Shown here piece by piece: positions 1 through 9,856 of a stretch of DNA of 64,000 nt. Each line of letters opens with the position of its first letter. The first letter of the stretch is position 1. A model generated the notes under the pieces. That model ran no database searches, had not been told where the DNA came from, and saw only the letters and a program-made list of their open reading frames with translations. Source of the DNA: Herbaspirillum sp. (GTDB lineage Bacteria > Pseudomonadota > Gammaproteobacteria > Burkholderiales > Burkholderiaceae_D); assembly GCF_017744395.1 (NCBI RefSeq), contig NZ_JAGIBI010000006.1, positions 248,001 to 312,000 on the forward strand, given 5' to 3'. The translations under genes and the position numbers were made by a program.

Positions 1-2
1 GC

Positions 3-233
3 CGCGAATTCATCAAGTTTGCCAGCGATCCCAAACGCCAGGCCGCGCTGACCAACTTCTTCCCGGCCGGGATGACCCAGCCGGAAGGCTTCAACTACGT
101 CAAGCCGGAGATCGCCAGGAACTCGCCGACCTTCCCGGAGAACATGAAGAGCGGCGTGCAGATCGATGCCCAGTACTGGCTGCAGAACCAGAGCGCGGCG
201 CTGGAGCGTTTCAACCGCTGGGTCCTGGGCTGA
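3..233 (+). CDS. ABC transporter extracellular solute-binding protein, C-terminal part (5' truncated by window)
   Basis: Open frame from the window edge: REFIKFASDPKRQAALTNFFPAGMTQPEGFNYVKPEIARNSPTFPENMKSGVQIDAQYWLQNQSAALERFNRWVLG*. It lies directly upstream of the ABC ATPase and permease, and resembles polyamine-type binding protein C-termini. Confidence 0.75.
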   Translation, partial: REFIKFASDPKRQAALTNFFPAGMTQPEGFNYVKPEIARNSPTFPENMKSGVQIDAQYWLQNQSAALERFNRWVLG

Positions 234-313
234 GCCCGCGGGGCCTGGAGTCGCCGCAGCCCGGGCCCCACCGATCAATCGTCAGTACGAATCGTCAGTA
301 AGAGCGCCACATC

Positions 314-1408
314 ATGTCAGCCTCCAACCTCCGCATCTCGGGCCTGTGCAAACGCTACGGGGATTTCGTCGCGCTCGCGCCGACCGACCTCGACGTCGCC
401 CAGGGCGAATTCCTTACCTTGCTGGGGCCGAGCGGCTCCGGCAAGACTACCTTGCTCAGCCTGATTGCCGGGCTGGCGCAGCCGGATGAGGGAAGCATCG
501 CCATCAACGGCGCCGACGTCACCTACGGCGCGCCCTACGAGCGCGACATCGGCATGGTGTTCCAGAACTACGCGCTGTTCCCGCACATGTCGGTGGCGGA
601 GAACATCGCCTTCCCGCTGCAGATGCGCAAGGTCGATGCGGCTAGCGCCAGCAAGAAGGTGATGGAAGCGCTGGAAATGGTGCACCTGCCGCACGTGGCG
701 GGGCGCTATCCGCGCGAGCTGTCCGGCGGCCAGCAGCAGCGCATCGCGCTGGCGCGCTGCATGGTGTACCGGCCCTCCATCATCCTGATGGACGAACCGC
801 TGGGCGCGCTGGACAAGAAACTGCGCGACCACATGCAACTGGAGATCAAGCGCATCCACCGCGAGCTGGGCACGACCATCGTCTACGTCACGCACGACCA
901 GGAAGAGGCGATGACCATGTCCGACCGCATCTGCCTGATGAACGCCGGCGCCATCGCCCAACTGGGCAGCCCGGACGACCTGTACTTCCGTCCGCGCAGC
1001 GCTTTCGTGGCCGACTTCCTGGGCGAGTCGAACCTGCTGGAAGCCAAGGTCGGCGCGCGCCAGGGCGAGCGCGTGCGCATCGCCGTGCAGGGACGCGACA
1101 TGGGCGAGGCGATGGCCTACGACGCCGCCATCAAGGCCGGCGACACGGTCAAGGTGATGATCCGCCCGCAGAACGTCACCGTGCACGATGCGCCGCCGGC
1201 GGACGTTGCCGGGCCGACGCTGCAAGGCAAGCTGATGGATGTGATGGTGACCGGCGGCATGACCAAGCTCTACCTGAAGGACACCGATGCCGGCGCGCCG
1301 GTGGTGGTGGCGGCTTATCCCACAAATCGCGCGGGCAACCGTCATCAGATGGGGCAGCCGATCACGCTGTCGTGGAAACCGGAAGACGCCGTCGCGATCC
1401 TGGGGTAA
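314..1408 (+). CDS. ABC transporter ATP-binding protein (spermidine/putrescine PotA-like, with TOBE region)
   Basis: Walker A GPSGSGKT, signature LSGGQQQR, Walker B IILMDEP, and a C-terminal TOBE-like extension. Confidence 0.93.
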   Translation: MSASNLRISGLCKRYGDFVALAPTDLDVAQGEFLTLLGPSGSGKTTLLSLIAGLAQPDEGSIAINGADVTYGAPYERDIGMVFQNYALFPHMSVAENIAFPLQMRKVDAASASKKVMEALEMVHLPHVAGRYPRELSGGQQQRIALARCMVYRPSIILMDEPLGALDKKLRDHMQLEIKRIHRELGTTIVYVTHDQEEAMTMSDRICLMNAGAIAQLGSPDDLYFRPRSAFVADFLGESNLLEAKVGARQGERVRIAVQGRDMGEAMAYDAAIKAGDTVKVMIRPQNVTVHDAPPADVAGPTLQGKLMDVMVTGGMTKLYLKDTDAGAPVVVAAYPTNRAGNRHQMGQPITLSWKPEDAVAILG

Positions 1409-1411
1409 GCC

Positions 1412-3202
1412 ATGAAACCATCCGTATCCCATTCCGCGCCGGTCGCCGCGCCTTCCGCACGCTGGCGCCCCTGGCTGCGCCCGGCGCTGATGTCGGCGCC
1501 GCTGCTGATCCTGCTGCTGGTGCTGCTGGCCTATCCGGTGGGGCAGCTGCTGATGCTCTCCATCAGGAACGACAGCGGTTTCACCCTCGCCGAATACCGC
1601 AAGCTGTTCGCTTCGCCGGTCTACGTCGAAGTGCTGCTGATCACGCTCAAGGTGTCGCTGCTGACGACGCTGTTCTCGGTCTTGTTCGGTTACCCAGTCG
1701 CCTTCCTGATCTCCACCGTCGTTGGCAAGCGCAAGAACCGCCTGCTGTACTGGGTGCTGCTGTCGTTCTGGACCAGTTTCCTGGTGCGCACCTTCGGCTG
1801 GGTGGTGCTGCTGGGACGCAACGGCGTCATCAACTGGTGCCTCAAGACGCTGGGCATCATCGATACGCCGATCAACCTGCTCTACAACCTGCCGGCGGTG
1901 GTGGTCGGCATGGTGCATGCGCTGATGCCGCTGGCGGCGCTGACCATGCTGTCGGTGATGGAGAATATCGACCGCCGCCTGCCGAGCGCGGCATCGACGC
2001 TGGGCGCGCGTCCCGGCACCGCGTTCTGGCGCGTGTACTTTCCCTTGTCGCTGCCGGGCGTGGCGTCCGGCGCGCTGATGGTGTTCGTCACGGCGATCGG
2101 CTTCTTCATCACCCCGGCCCTGTTGGGCGGGCGGCATGAAACCATGATCACGCAGCTCATCATCGACCAGGTGATGCAGGCGCTGAACTGGGGTTTCGCC
2201 GGCGCCATCTCGGTGCTGCTGCTGGTAGTGGTGCTGGCGGTGTTCGCCGTGTACGACCGCATGGTCGGCCTGTCGACCATGGCCGGCGGCGGCGCGGCAG
2301 CCAAGCCTTCCGGCGGCAACGCGCTGATGCGCCGCGCCGGCAATGCCATCCTCGCCACGCTGGGAAACGCCACCGATGCGCTGCTGTCGCCGTTCGCGCG
2401 CCGCCGCGGCGCGGTTGCCGGCCAATCCGGCGGCGCCGTGCTGCGCTATGCGGTGATCCTGCTGCTGGTGTTTTTGAGCGCGCCGGCCTTCATGATGATC
2501 CCGCTGTCGTTCGATTCGGCTTCCGGGCTGGCTTGGCCGCCGCGCGGCTTTTCGCTGCAGTGGTACTACCAGGTATTCGAGTCGCCGCTGTGGATGGATG
2601 CGATCGCCCGTTCCATGCTGGTGGGCCTGGGCACCGGCGTGCTGTCGATGCTGATCGGCACGCCGATGGCCTTCCTGCTGGTGCGCGGCAGCGGCCGCGG
2701 CAAGGCCGGGATGCTGGCGCTGGTGCTGGCGCCGATGATCGTGCCGCGCATGATCCTGGCGGTCGGCGTGTTCTATTTCTTCGCCCGCATCGGGCTGGTG
2801 GGGTCGTCGTTCGGCCTGATGCTGGCGCATACGGTGGTGGCGGTGCCCTACGTGGTGATCACCATGATGGCGGTGCTGCGCAACTACGACACGCGCCTGG
2901 ACCAGGCCGCCTACAGCATGGGCGCGAGCCCGCTGGCGACGCTGCGCCGCGTGACCTTGCCGATCCTGAGCGCGGGCATGCTGTCGTCGTTCCTGTTCGC
3001 CTTCGCGACTTCCTTCGACGAGCTGACGATCGCGTTGTTTACCACCGGCGGCCTCTCCACCACGCTGCCCAAGCAATTCTGGGATGAAACCACGATGCAG
3101 ATCTCGCCGGTGATCGCCGCCGTGTCGACCTGCCTGTTCGCCTTCATCACGCTCCTCATCTCCGCCGCTGACCGGCTGCGCCGCCGCGGCCTGGCATCCT
3201 GA
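1412..3202 (+). CDS. Fused ABC transporter permease (PotB-like and PotC-like domains in one 596-aa protein)
   Basis: Two sets of hydrophobic segments and two EAA-like loops (STLGARPGTAFWRVYFPLSLPG and YSMGASPLATLRRVTLPILSAG) in one uninterrupted ORF. Confidence 0.88.
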   Translation: MKPSVSHSAPVAAPSARWRPWLRPALMSAPLLILLLVLLAYPVGQLLMLSIRNDSGFTLAEYRKLFASPVYVEVLLITLKVSLLTTLFSVLFGYPVAFLISTVVGKRKNRLLYWVLLSFWTSFLVRTFGWVVLLGRNGVINWCLKTLGIIDTPINLLYNLPAVVVGMVHALMPLAALTMLSVMENIDRRLPSAASTLGARPGTAFWRVYFPLSLPGVASGALMVFVTAIGFFITPALLGGRHETMITQLIIDQVMQALNWGFAGAISVLLLVVVLAVFAVYDRMVGLSTMAGGGAAAKPSGGNALMRRAGNAILATLGNATDALLSPFARRRGAVAGQSGGAVLRYAVILLLVFLSAPAFMMIPLSFDSASGLAWPPRGFSLQWYYQVFESPLWMDAIARSMLVGLGTGVLSMLIGTPMAFLLVRGSGRGKAGMLALVLAPMIVPRMILAVGVFYFFARIGLVGSSFGLMLAHTVVAVPYVVITMMAVLRNYDTRLDQAAYSMGASPLATLRRVTLPILSAGMLSSFLFAFATSFDELTIALFTTGGLSTTLPKQFWDETTMQISPVIAAVSTCLFAFITLLISAADRLRRRGLAS

Positions 3203-3231
3203 ATTTATTGGAATATCAGAAAGGACAAGAC

Positions 3232-4143
3232 ATGATTTCCGCTTCCAACCTCAAGGGCGTCATGCCCGCGATCCCGACGCCGGTCAATGCCGACGACACC
3301 GTCAATGTCGATGCCGCGCGCGCCTTGCTGCGTTTCCTGTTGAAGCAAGGCATCAACGGCATCCTGCCGCTGGGCGGCACCGGCGAATACGGCGCGCTGT
3401 CGCGCGCCCAGCGCGTGCGCATGGTGGAGGCCACCGCGGGGGAGACCAATGGTAGCGTGCCGGTGATCGCCGGCGTGCTCGATCCGGGCTATCACGATGC
3501 CATCGGTTCCGGCCGCGAACTGGCTGCGGCCGGCGCCGATGCCTTGCTGGTGCTGACGCCGTATTACACCAATCCGACCCAGATCGGCATCCGCGACTAT
3601 TTCCTGCGCTATGCCGACGAGTCGCCGGTGCCGATCCTGATCTATGAGATTCCTTATCGCACCCGCATCGCCATCGCGCCGGAAGTGCTGCACGAACTGT
3701 CGCGCCATGAGCGCATCATCGGCATGAAGGCTTGCAACACCGACATGTGGCATTTCCTGCGCACAGTGGCCGGCGTGGACGATTCCTTCGCCGTGCTCAG
3801 CGGCGAAGATACGCTGTTCCCGCTGCACATGGCCGCCGGCGCGCGCGGCGGCATCATCGTCACGGCCTCGCTGCTGCCCAGCGCCTGGCAGCGCATCTAC
3901 CGGCTGGCGGCCGAGGGCAAGACGGCGGAGGCGATTGCCGTACACCGCTCGCTGATCCCGCTGATGAACATGGCCTTCGCCGAAACCAATCCGGGGCCGA
4001 TGAAAGCGGTAATGGACCTGATCGGCGTGAATGCGCCGGAATTGCTGGCGCCGCTGGTGCAGCCCGATGCCGGGCTGGCTGCGCGCATGCGCGAGGAGTT
4101 GCAGAAGCAGTTGGGCATCTTCGAGTTTCCGAAGAGTGCCTGA
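3232..4143 (+). CDS. Dihydrodipicolinate synthase / N-acetylneuraminate lyase family protein
   Basis: DapA-like N-terminus MPAIPTPVNADDTVN, GGTGEYGALS motif, IYEIPYRT. Start chosen at the ATG after AAAGGAC. Confidence 0.88.
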   Translation: MISASNLKGVMPAIPTPVNADDTVNVDAARALLRFLLKQGINGILPLGGTGEYGALSRAQRVRMVEATAGETNGSVPVIAGVLDPGYHDAIGSGRELAAAGADALLVLTPYYTNPTQIGIRDYFLRYADESPVPILIYEIPYRTRIAIAPEVLHELSRHERIIGMKACNTDMWHFLRTVAGVDDSFAVLSGEDTLFPLHMAAGARGGIIVTASLLPSAWQRIYRLAAEGKTAEAIAVHRSLIPLMNMAFAETNPGPMKAVMDLIGVNAPELLAPLVQPDAGLAARMREELQKQLGIFEFPKSA

Positions 4144-4166
4144 GGCGGTTTGCGATAGCAGGAAGA

Positions 4167-4193
4167 CAGGCAGGCGGCGCCTGCCTGTTTTTT
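4167..4193 (+). terminator. Rho-independent terminator
   Basis: ACAGGCAGGC-ggc-GCCTGCCTGT followed by a T run. Confidence 0.8.
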
Positions 4194-5051
4194 TCAGCGC
4201 TGGAAGCTTTGCAGGCGGGATTTGGAAATCGACGTGGCGGCAACCTGGACATGCTGCGCCAGTTCGTTCTCGACGCGCTCCAATGTCCAGCGCGTGGTCG
4301 GCACCGAGATATTGATCGCGCCCACCGGCGTACCGCCGTGGTCGGTAATGGGGGCGGCCACCGAAATATCGCCCAGCACGGTCTCGTTCTCGATGACCGC
4401 GTAGCCGCGGCGGGCCGCCTGGCGGATGCGTTCCAGCAGCTTGTTGGGATCGGTCTGGGTGAAAGGCGTCATCGGTTCCAGCCTGGTGCGCGAGAGGATG
4501 TCCTTGACGCGGGCTTCCGGCAGGCGCGACAGGATGGCGTTGCCGGAGGCCGTGAACATGGCCGGCAGGCGTGCGCCGACCACGATGTCGATATTGACCA
4601 GGTGCTTGCCGGGGAAGCGCGCCACGAACACGATTTCATGGTCGTCCAGCTCCAGCAGGTTGGTGGTCTCGCCGATGTGGCGGCTGATGTCGAGCAGGTA
4701 GGGCGAGGCCTTGTCGACCAGCTCGTTGGCGCGGATGTAGTTGTAGGAAAACTGCAGCACCTTGCTGGTCAGGCCGTAGTTGCGGGTGTCCGGCACGCGG
4801 CACAGGTAGCCCAGTTCTTCCAGCGTATGCACCACGCGTTGCGTGGCGCTGCGGTCCAGGCCCGAGGCGCGGGCGATGTCGCCCAGGCTCATGTGGCGGT
4901 TGGGACCGTCGAAAGTGTGGAGCACCTGGAACGTCTTTTCCGTCGAACCGATGAACAGCGTGGAACGGCCGGCTCTGCGGTCGCGTTCGGGTTTGGCTGG
5001 CGCCGGTTCTGAGGGGCGTTTGGGCATGGGCTTGCTGAAGTCTATTGTCAT
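4194..5051 (-). CDS. IclR family transcriptional regulator
   Basis: N-terminal HTH (FQVLHTFDGPNRHMSLGDIARASGLDRSATQRVVHTLEELGYL) followed by an IclR effector domain. Start moved to the internal ATG at 5051; the ORF track starts at a TTG at 5075. Confidence 0.9.
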   Translation of the reverse strand: MTIDFSKPMPKRPSEPAPAKPERDRRAGRSTLFIGSTEKTFQVLHTFDGPNRHMSLGDIARASGLDRSATQRVVHTLEELGYLCRVPDTRNYGLTSKVLQFSYNYIRANELVDKASPYLLDISRHIGETTNLLELDDHEIVFVARFPGKHLVNIDIVVGARLPAMFTASGNAILSRLPEARVKDILSRTRLEPMTPFTQTDPNKLLERIRQAARRGYAVIENETVLGDISVAAPITDHGGTPVGAINISVPTTRWTLERVENELAQHVQVAATSISKSRLQSFQR

Positions 5052-5069
5052 ACGATGATCATGATCGTA
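5051..5069. promoter_or_regulatory. Dyad TACGAT-GATCATG-ATCGTA abutting the iclR-type gene start (candidate autoregulatory operator)
   Basis: 6-bp perfect arms. A TATAAT -10 element (minus strand, 5080-5085) lies just upstream of the dyad. Confidence 0.5.
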
Positions 5070-5368
5070 CTTCAATTATAGCTTCTCCGTTGACGATTAG
5101 TGTCTTGGACGGCGATGTGAAAATCCCTGGAAAAGCGGTGAACCACTGTGGTGCGCCCAAGTCGATAGCTTCATGCGTCTGTCAAACCGCTTCATCGACG
5201 GTCCCGCCAGGCATCACGGATGCGCAGCGCGGGGTGTCCCGTGAGGTTTCCCGTTGTATATTGCTTCGGTAGAAAGCCCTGCTACAGTACTTCCACAGCC
5301 CCGGATCCGGATCGTCCCAGCGTGCCCATCGTGTTATCCACCGCAGCATCTACGGCAAGGAGACCAGC

Positions 5369-6352
5369 TTGTCCCAACTCGCCCGATTGATCCAACGGCC
5401 CTGGCAGCGGTCGCCCGAAGACCGGGATATCCGCGCGGAACTCGAGGCCGGCCTGATGGCGGAGCATGCCGCCATTTCCCCGAAGTATCTTTACGACCCG
5501 TTGGGCAGCAAGCTGTTCGAAGCCATCTGCCTGTTGCCGGAATACTATCCGACCCGTACCGAGGCGGCCATCTTCGCGCAGCACGCGGACGACATCGCCG
5601 CCGTCGTCGGCACGGGCGTCACGCTGATCGACCTGGGGGCGGGCAACTGCGCCAAGGCGGCGCGCCTGTTTCCGATCCTGAAGCCGCGCCAGTATGTGCC
5701 GATCGACATTTCCGCCGATTTCCTGCGCGAAGCGGTGGCGGGGCTGCGGCAGGCATTCCCCGGTATTCCCATGCATGAGGTGGCGATGGATTTTTCCGCC
5801 GCCCTCGACTTGCCGGCGACCGTGCAGCGCGACCGCCGGCTGTTCTTTTATCCGGGCTCGTCGCTGGGCAACTTCGATGCGCAGCAAGCGCTGGCCTTCC
5901 TGCGCCGCATGCGCCATGCGCTGCAGATCGGCGAGGCCGGCGGGATACTGCTGGGGCTGGATCTGGTCAAGGATGCGGATGTGCTCGATGCCGCCTACGA
6001 CGATGAGCTGGGAGTGACGGCCGCTTTCAACCTGAATTTGCTCAACCACGTGAACCGGCTGCTGGGCACCGATTTCAACACGCGCGACTGGCGGCACGCA
6101 GGCTTCTACAATGCCGCGCGGCAACGGGTGGAAATGCATCTTGAAGCGCGCCGCGACCTGGTGGTGCATTGGGATGACGGATGCCGCGCTTTCTCCCGGG
6201 GCGAACGCATCCATACCGAGAACAGCTACAAGTTCCGGCAACAGGACATCCTCGACCTGCTGGAACAGGCCGGCTTCGGCGAAGTGCGGATGTGGTGCGA
6301 TGCGCAGCGCTGGTTCGCGGTATGCCATGCGCGGGTACGCGCAAACGTTTGA
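5369..6352 (+). CDS. egtD: L-histidine N(alpha)-methyltransferase (ergothioneine biosynthesis)
   Basis: EgtD-family sequence (SPKYLYDPLGSKLFEAICLLPEYYPTRTE, LIDLGAGNCAKAARLF, FYPGSSLGNFD), adjacent to egtB. Confidence 0.9.
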   Translation: MSQLARLIQRPWQRSPEDRDIRAELEAGLMAEHAAISPKYLYDPLGSKLFEAICLLPEYYPTRTEAAIFAQHADDIAAVVGTGVTLIDLGAGNCAKAARLFPILKPRQYVPIDISADFLREAVAGLRQAFPGIPMHEVAMDFSAALDLPATVQRDRRLFFYPGSSLGNFDAQQALAFLRRMRHALQIGEAGGILLGLDLVKDADVLDAAYDDELGVTAAFNLNLLNHVNRLLGTDFNTRDWRHAGFYNAARQRVEMHLEARRDLVVHWDDGCRAFSRGERIHTENSYKFRQQDILDLLEQAGFGEVRMWCDAQRWFAVCHARVRANV

Positions 6353-6363
6353 AGGGAATCATC

Positions 6364-7689
6364 ATGCGCCATGAAACCGGAGCCGCCGATGAGCGCACGG
6401 ATGCCGCCATCGATGCGGTGATCGAAGCCGCCATCCAGGAGGTGAACCATCGCGCGCGCGCACGCATGGGCGACCGCTTCCGCCACGTGCGCCAGCAATC
6501 GCAGGCGATCGCCGGGCCGTTGTCGGCCGAGGACTGCTGTGCGCAGTCGATGCCGGATGCCAGCCCCATCAAGTGGCATCTGGCGCATACCACCTGGTTT
6601 TTCGAAACCTTCATCCTGGAACGTTTCGAGGACGGCTTTCGCGCTTTCCACCCGCAGTTCCGCGTGCTGTACAACTCCTATTACGATGGTGTCGGCGACA
6701 AATTCCCGCGTCCGCAGCGCGGCCTGTTGACGCGGCCCACGCTGGAGGAGGTGCAGGCGTATCGCGCCGATGTCGACCGCCGCATGCTGCGCTTGATCGA
6801 TGCGCTGGAAGCCGGCGAGCGGGATGCCGGCGCCGGGCATGCCGATTGGCAGGCGCAGCTGGCCGGATTCATGGCATTGCTGGAGCTGGGCTTGCAGCAT
6901 GAGCAGCAGCACCAGGAACTGATGCTCAGCGATATCAAGCATCTGTTCTCGATCAACCCCCTGCAGCCGGCCTACCAGGAAATGCCGGAGGCCTTGCGCA
7001 GCGCCGGGCCGGTGCAACTGCCGCTGGAGTGGCACCGTATCGAGGCGGGAGTGGCCGAGATCGGCTACGCGGGGGAGGGCTTCTGCTTCGACAATGAAAC
7101 GCCGCGCCACCGGCAATTCATCGAAGCCTACCATTGCGCATCGCGGCTGGTGAACAATGACGAATACCGCGCCTTCGTCGAGGCGGGCGGTTACCGGGAT
7201 GCTTCGTTGTGGCTGTCCGAAGGCTGGGAATGGCGCAAGCAGCTCGGGCTGGAATGCCCGGTCTATTGGCGGCGCGGTCCGGACGGCTGGAGCGAATTCA
7301 CCGAATACGGTCCGCTGCCGCTGGAGCCGCACCTGGCCGCCGTCCACCTGTCCTACTACGAAGCCGATGCCTACGCGCGCTGGGCCGGCGCCCGGCTGTT
7401 GACGGAGGCCGAATGGGAGCACGCCGCCGGCCGCCTGCAGGGGCGCGGCCGCGAATTCTTCGGGGTGGCCTGGCAATGGACCAGCAGCAGCTACGGGCCG
7501 TATCCGGGTTACGCGGCGCCTGCGGGCGCGGTGGGGGAGTACAACGGCAAGTTCATGGTGAACCAGTATGTCCTGCGCGGTTCTTCCAGCGCCACGCCGC
7601 TGAACCATGCGCGCCTGACCTACCGCAACTTCTTTCCGGCGCATGCGCGCTGGCAGGCGACCGGCATCCGGCTGGCGCGTTCCGCTTGA
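6364..7689 (+). CDS. egtB: Ergothioneine biosynthesis protein EgtB (sulfoxide synthase; DinB plus FGE-sulfatase domains)
   Basis: DinB-like metal site motifs (HLAHTTWFFE, HEQQHQE), a C-terminal FGE-like domain ending in LNHARLTYRNFFPAHARWQATGIRLAR, and linkage to egtD. Confidence 0.9.
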   Translation: MRHETGAADERTDAAIDAVIEAAIQEVNHRARARMGDRFRHVRQQSQAIAGPLSAEDCCAQSMPDASPIKWHLAHTTWFFETFILERFEDGFRAFHPQFRVLYNSYYDGVGDKFPRPQRGLLTRPTLEEVQAYRADVDRRMLRLIDALEAGERDAGAGHADWQAQLAGFMALLELGLQHEQQHQELMLSDIKHLFSINPLQPAYQEMPEALRSAGPVQLPLEWHRIEAGVAEIGYAGEGFCFDNETPRHRQFIEAYHCASRLVNNDEYRAFVEAGGYRDASLWLSEGWEWRKQLGLECPVYWRRGPDGWSEFTEYGPLPLEPHLAAVHLSYYEADAYARWAGARLLTEAEWEHAAGRLQGRGREFFGVAWQWTSSSYGPYPGYAAPAGAVGEYNGKFMVNQYVLRGSSSATPLNHARLTYRNFFPAHARWQATGIRLARSA

Positions 7690-7718
7690 CCTGAAACCGC
7701 AGCCGGATGGCGCAAAGA

Positions 7719-7750
7719 AAAACGCCGACCTGTAGGTCGGCGTTTTTTTG
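7719..7750. terminator. Bidirectional terminator between egtB and leuA
   Basis: AACGCCGACC-tgta-GGTCGGCGTTTTTTT. Confidence 0.85.
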
Positions 7751-7787
7751 CGGAACAGTCGCCGGGATCGCCGGCGGTTATCCTTGA

Positions 7788-9491
7788 TCAGGCTGCCTTG
7801 GCTTGCGAGGAGGCGCCCTGGTTGGCGCTTTCGCTGATGGCGATCTGGCGGTTGATGGCGCTGATCACCGCCTTGAAGGAAGCGGTCACGATGTTGGCAT
7901 CGATGCCGACGCCGAAGCCGGTCGGCGCTTCGTTCAGGCGCAGTTCGATGTAGCTGGCCGCCTTCGCGTCGGCGCCGGCGCCGATGGCGTGCTCATGGAA
8001 GTCCATCAGCTTGATGTCCAGGCCCAGCGCATGCACGAAGGCGTCGATCGGGCCGTTGCCGCTGCCGCGCACGGTGACGTTCTGGCCGTTGCGCACGATG
8101 TCGACTTCGATGTTGATCGATTCCGCCTTGGACGAGTCTTCGGTCATGCGGTGCGCGCGGTAGACGTAGGGCTCGTTGCGGTCCAGGTATTCGCGGTTGA
8201 AGATGTTGTAGATGTCGGCGGCGTTGATTTCCTTGCCGGTGGCATCGGCCTCGCGCTGGATCGCGCGCGAGAATTCGATCTGGAGGCGGCGCGGCAGGGA
8301 CAGGCCGTATTCCTGCTCCAGCAGGTAGGCCATGCCGCCCTTGCCGGACTGGCTGTTGACGCGGATCACGGCATCGTAGCTGCGGCCCAGGTCGGCCGGG
8401 TCGATCGGCAGGTAGGGCACTTCCCAGATGGCGTCGGGCTGCTGCTTGGCGAAGCCCTTCTTGATCGCGTCCTGGTGCGAGCCGGAGAAGGCGGTGAAGA
8501 CCAGGTCGCCCACGTACGGATGGCGCGGATGCACCGGGATCTGGTTGCATTCCTCGACCACTTGGCGCACCACGTCGATGTCGGAGAAGTCCAGGCCCGG
8601 GTGCACGCCCTGGGTGTACAGGTTCAGCGCCAGCGTGACCAGGTCGACGTTGCCGGTGCGCTCGCCGTTGCCGAACAGGCATCCTTCGACGCGGTCGGCG
8701 CCGGCCATCACGGCCAGCTCGGCCGAGGCGATCGCGGTGCCGCGGTCATTGTGCGGGTGTACCGAGATGATGGCGGAGTCGCGGTACTTGATATTGCGGC
8801 ACATCCATTCGATCTGGTCGGCGTAGACGTTGGGGGTGCTGCACTCGACGGTGGAGGGCAGGTTCAGGATCACCTTGCGCTGCGGCGTGGCGCCCCAGGT
8901 CTCGCAGACGGCATCGCAGATTTCCTTGGAGAAGTCCAGTTCGGTGGTGCTGAAGGATTCCGGCGAATACTCCAGGCGCCATTCGGTGCCCGGGCGGGCA
9001 TCGGTCAGTTCCTTGACCAGCTTGACGCCGGTGACGGCGATGTTCTTGATCTCGTCGCGCGACATGTTGAAGACGATCTTGCGGAACGCCGGGGCCACCG
9101 AGTTGTATACGTGGACGATGGCCTTCTTGGCGCCTTCCAGCGATTCGACGGTGCGGCGGATCAGCTCTTCGCGCGACTGGGTCAGCACGATGATGGTGAC
9201 GTCGTCGGGGATGCGGTTCTCGGTGATCAGCTTGCGCACGAAGTCGAAATCGGTCTGCGAGGCCGAGGGGAAGCCGACTTCGATTTCCTTCAGGCCGGTC
9301 TTCAGCAGCAATTCGAAGAAGCGCAGCTTGCGCTCGGCGTTCATCGGTTCGATCAGGGCCTGGTTGCCGTCGCGCAGGTCGGTGCTCATCCAGATCGGCG
9401 GAGTGTCGATGACCTTGCTGGGCCAGGTGCGGTCGGGCAGGTCGATGGCGGGGAACGGGCGGTACTTGGCGGCTGGGTTGCTTAACATCAT
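7788..9491 (-). CDS. leuA: 2-isopropylmalate synthase
   Basis: [68 protein letters not shown], and a C-terminal LeuA dimer domain; 567 aa. Confidence 0.96.
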   Translation of the reverse strand: MMLSNPAAKYRPFPAIDLPDRTWPSKVIDTPPIWMSTDLRDGNQALIEPMNAERKLRFFELLLKTGLKEIEVGFPSASQTDFDFVRKLITENRIPDDVTIIVLTQSREELIRRTVESLEGAKKAIVHVYNSVAPAFRKIVFNMSRDEIKNIAVTGVKLVKELTDARPGTEWRLEYSPESFSTTELDFSKEICDAVCETWGATPQRKVILNLPSTVECSTPNVYADQIEWMCRNIKYRDSAIISVHPHNDRGTAIASAELAVMAGADRVEGCLFGNGERTGNVDLVTLALNLYTQGVHPGLDFSDIDVVRQVVEECNQIPVHPRHPYVGDLVFTAFSGSHQDAIKKGFAKQQPDAIWEVPYLPIDPADLGRSYDAVIRVNSQSGKGGMAYLLEQEYGLSLPRRLQIEFSRAIQREADATGKEINAADIYNIFNREYLDRNEPYVYRAHRMTEDSSKAESINIEVDIVRNGQNVTVRGSGNGPIDAFVHALGLDIKLMDFHEHAIGAGADAKAASYIELRLNEAPTGFGVGIDANIVTASFKAVISAINRQIAISESANQGASSQAKAA

Positions 9492-9562
9492 GATGAACCT
9501 CTTTGGTCTCGGTGATTCGTGGAATTCTTTAATTCTTTAAAACGGTGTCTGATGTGGCGTTC

Positions 9563-9601
9563 GGGTTGCCTGGCTGCCACTTGCGCATGGCCAGGCAACC
9601 C
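9563..9601 (-). promoter_or_regulatory. 12-bp perfect inverted repeat in the leuA leader (candidate attenuation or regulatory hairpin)
   Basis: GGGTTGCCTGGC (9563-9574) and GCCAGGCAACCC (9590-9601) with a 15-nt loop, about 70 nt upstream of leuA. Confidence 0.6.
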
Positions 9602-9856
9602 GTCATAGAGCCAGAAGCGGGAGCTCCAGGCGCGGCCGCGCGCCGGCCGCGGCAGGGGCGTATGCGGTGCAGGTTATGATCGGCTTGGAATGCATGATCG
9701 CTTCGCTTCGTGTTGCGGCAGCCATCGGAAAAATGCGCTGCTGCTGGTTGTACTGCTCGGGTACTGCCGGATTGGTTTTGGTGCGCCGCTTCGTGAGCCT
9801 TGCTGGCTTGCCGGGTCGGTATGCGCGGACTCGGCGAACTTCGGCGGAACAGCGGA

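Noticed and set aside
317-3076. 919-aa minus-strand ORF overlapping the ABC ATPase and permease genes
   Set aside because: Shadow frame of high-GC coding DNA: low-complexity H/R/Q-rich translation, and the plus strand encodes clear ABC proteins.
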